From: Ricordea florida
Taxonomy: Eukaryota; Cnidaria; Anthozoa; Corallimorpharia; Ricordeidae
Direction: 5' to 3'
NCBI GenBank assembly: GCA_949710005.1
Contig: OX453276.1
Coordinates: 26,953,113-27,017,112 of the forward strand
DNA length: 64,000 nt
Positions 61,912 through 64,000 of the stretch are shown in pieces. Each line of letters opens with the position of its first letter. Positions within the stretch are counted from its first letter, which is position 1. The translations under genes and the position numbers were made by a program. The notes beneath the pieces were generated by a model. It was not told the origin of the DNA and made no database searches. It saw only the letters and a program-made list of their open reading frames with translations.

Positions 61912-62499
61912 GGTTTTTTAAACAAGTTGGTGCTGCTGTGGGCTTTCAAAGTAGAAAATGTATTTTTAATTGTGAGAAACAATTAATTTTTTTAATAATA
62001 TTATTAATATACTATGAAATGCCGATCTTGTATGACTCCATATCAAAGTTGCAGAATTAAACCTAATCCTGTGAGCTTTAATTTGATACCTTCTTTACTG
62101 TAATACACTGCATATTAAGCAAGTTATAGAGATTTTGTTTGGAGGCCATCATGTAAGCTTTAGTTTCCTGCCAGGAACCTGGGAATGAAAGAGTGATAAA
62201 AATGCAGCTAGTGTAATGACATGTGACAAGATTATTATCCATTCCTTAGTTTGACTGTTAAACGAATATTTATTGATGTTGTAAGTAAACATATTCTGCT
62301 GATTCTGAAGAGTGCTTGGAGGTGATATTTAAGGCATTTAAGGACGCATTCTTTGTTGGATACTCATTAAAAACGAATCCCCGATGATGTAAACTGTAAA
62401 TATAGAAATATCAATAAATGAAATTAAATTGAATTGACTTGAATCCACAGTCACTTGACTAGGATTTTCTCCTTGTTTTGTCTCACTTTCACTGTCAGC
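61912..62499. other. No recognisable gene
   Basis: AT-rich sequence. On the minus strand it would lie downstream of the BMP-like fragment. Confidence 0.4.
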
Positions 62500-62631
62500 T
62501 TTTGGTCTAACGACCGCGGTGAACGACAGGGACGACACTGAAAAGTGACGATATGTAACGCGTTGCGTGCCGTCTTGAACGTGAAAACCGACGAAGCCTG
62601 CATTGGCAGCCTCTAATTCCACTTGATCCAT
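62500..62631 (-). pseudogene. Decayed partial copy of BMP exon 3
   Basis: On the minus strand the frame reads DQVELEAANAGFVGFH, then QRVTYRHF, matching exon 3 (DQVELDAASAGFVGFH and QGVTYRRF, at 3098-3273). About 40 bases of the parent are missing between these parts, and the frame then leaves the BMP sequence. No cystine knot follows. It is a fragment of a duplicated BMP gene or a small segmental duplication. Confidence 0.82.
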
Positions 62632-62656
62632 AACACCAGCTGGTGTTGTCTGTCAT

Positions 62657-62737
62657 CACCTGGTATGGTAACATCAGTTGGGCTTGGCTTTCATTACCTG
62701 GTATGGTAACATCAATTGGTGTTGGCTGCCATCACTT
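62657..62737. repeat. Tandem duplication, 38-bp unit
   Basis: Two copies of a unit with TGGTATGGTAACATCA, starting at 62661 and 62699. Confidence 0.75.
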
Positions 62738-62754
62738 GTGGCAATGCCACGCGT

Positions 62755-63830
62755 GGGTTTCGATTTGGTGCCATACGCAGAACATGACCTATCCACTTCC
62801 ATCGCCTGCGTCGCATTTGTGTACTGATCTTTTCGATTCCCGCTCTTCTCCGAATTTCATCATTGGGCACGCGCATGGGCCAATGGACTTTCAAAATTCT
62901 CCTTAGGCATTTGTGAAGAAAGGTGTCAAGCCTTTTGACATCCGCTTTTGTCATTCTCCAAGTCTCGCATCCATACAACAGGACAGCAATGATGTTTGAC
63001 TTGAAGATCCTCATCTTAGTTTCTCGGCGGAATTCACCTGTTCTCCACACCTTTGAAAGTCGATGAAAAACACTTCTAGCTTTACCTAAGGGACGGACCA
63101 TTAGAAAAGTGATGGGGGGGGGGGGGGTTGGAAAAAAAAAATTCATGCAAGGGAAAATGCCAAGAAAAAAATTCATGCAAGGAAGAAGGTAAAAAAAAAA
63201 TTCATGCAGAAGGAAGGTCCAATTGTGACTTTTTCACAGGTAGTAAAACAAATTCGTGCAGAGGGGTTCACCTGAAAAAAAAAAATTCCTGCACAAGCAG
63301 TGAGCTAAAAAAAAAATTCATGCAAGCATCACTTTTCTAATGGTCCGTCCCTAACCTACTCCTAATGTCCTGTTCGGCACCAACAGTGGTTCCTAGATAG
63401 ACAAAGCTGTCTGTATCCTCTACATCAGTGCCGTTTATCTTTATAGGATCTCGTCTCCTAGCATTGAGTCTGAGCATCCTCGTTTTGTTGATGTTTATCT
63501 TCAAACCCGTACCTTTACTGTTGCTCCCCAGTTTTTCTAACTTCGTTTGTGCTTGCGTCCATGTGCTGGAAATGAGCGCAATGTCATCGGCATAGTCTAG
63601 ATCTTCAAGCTGTCTCATTATCTTCCATCGAATCCCTGTATTACCTTGCTCTGTAGTCCTACACATAATCCAATCTATTATCAGCAGGAAGAGAAACCCT
63701 GACATTACACAACCTTGTTTTATTCCTGATTTCACGGTAAACCAATCCAATTTTCCCGCTCCATCGATCACTGCACACTTGGACTTGGGCGACTTTGTGG
63801 ACAAAACGTACTTAACCAAACCTAGTAGAG
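62755..63830 (-). pseudogene. RTE-like LINE reverse transcriptase fragment, split by a MITE
   Basis: On the minus strand: FTVKSGIKQGCVMSGFLFLL (RT palm), LEDLDYADDIALISST (catalytic YADD), LKININKTRMLR, FVYLGTTV, then after the MITE KARSVFHRLSKVWRTGEFRR, AVLLYGCETWRMTK and WIGHVLRM. This order is typical of RTE-type and related LINEs with a C-terminal Cys/Trp region. The N-terminal endonuclease lies outside the window or is lost. Removing the MITE with one TAA copy restores one continuous frame. Confidence 0.85.
63090..63351. mobile_element. MITE inserted in the LINE, TAA duplication
   Basis: 262 bp with inverted ends GGGACGGACCATTAGAAAAG and TAA on both sides (63087-63089 and 63352-63354), as in Harbinger-type insertions. 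Inside, five to six copies of an A-run followed by ATTCATGCA occur in the same direction. Confidence 0.88.
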
Positions 63831-64000
63831 GAGACAGGGGTAAACCTGTTTAATTCACATTTAATGCAGATTTAATGCATAAATTAATTGTCTAACGGGA
63901 ATGGAGTGACCAATCCAACCATCACTATACCTCATGGTATGACATACATAGCAAGAGGTAAAAATGAGTTTTTAAACATCAATCTTTGTTACTGTGCTGG
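63831..64000. other. Window end, no gene seen
   Basis: May be the upstream part of the LINE, but no motif is visible. Confidence 0.3.

Overview
This window is animal genomic DNA. It is very rich in transposons and the gene in it is split by introns. A bone-morphogenetic-protein gene together with Maverick/Polinton, DIRS, Ty1/copia, BEL/Pao, CR1/L2-like and RTE-like LINEs, hAT, Harbinger-like and piggyBac relics suggests an invertebrate, most likely a cnidarian such as a coral or anemone. That assignment is inference from the repeat assemblage; no marker gene fixes the species.

The only host gene I can support is a BMP5-8-like TGF-beta ligand on the minus strand. It has three exons: exon 1 at 49355-49016 (signal peptide and start of the prodomain), exon 2 at 17939-17764 (mid prodomain) and exon 3 at 3427-2747 (rest of the prodomain, furin site, cystine-knot ligand). 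Splice sites and reading phases agree at both junctions and give a 398-residue precursor. The two introns (about 31.1 and 14.3 kb) hold nearly all the mobile DNA. A decayed copy of part of exon 3 lies at 62.5 kb, upstream of the gene.

Layout. 1-2.0 kb: 3' end of a BEL/Pao element. 2.7-3.4 kb: BMP exon 3. 3.4-17.8 kb (intron 2): simple repeats, then a DIRS retrotransposon (6562-16361) carrying two nested insertions, a 4.3-kb copia element with near-identical LTRs (6616-10957) and a 0.8-kb hAT derivative with a BED finger (13342-14132). 17.8-17.9 kb: exon 2. 18.2-49.0 kb (intron 1): a MITE, a full-length but broken LINE (18.8-23.15 kb), a 73-bp minisatellite, a 4.6-kb composite transposon-like structure (26249-30873) and a complete 14.9-kb Polinton (32530-47448). 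49.0-49.4 kb: exon 1. 49.4-64 kb: MITEs with clear target-site duplications, a helitron-like scrap, satellite-like repeats, LINE and piggyBac remnants and the BMP fragment.

The Polinton is the most complete system. It has 280-bp terminal inverted repeats, a 5-bp target duplication, a protein-primed DNA polymerase B, a retroviral-type integrase, a candidate double-jelly-roll major capsid protein, an A32-like packaging ATPase, a candidate penton-like protein, several small membrane or coiled-coil proteins and a Cys-repeat protein. A TTTAAAGA motif lies about 23-29 bases ahead of most structural-gene start codons and looks like an element-specific promoter. The two outermost genes instead start inside the inverted repeats. 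I recognise no adenovirus-type protease.

No rRNA, tRNA or CRISPR array was recognised.
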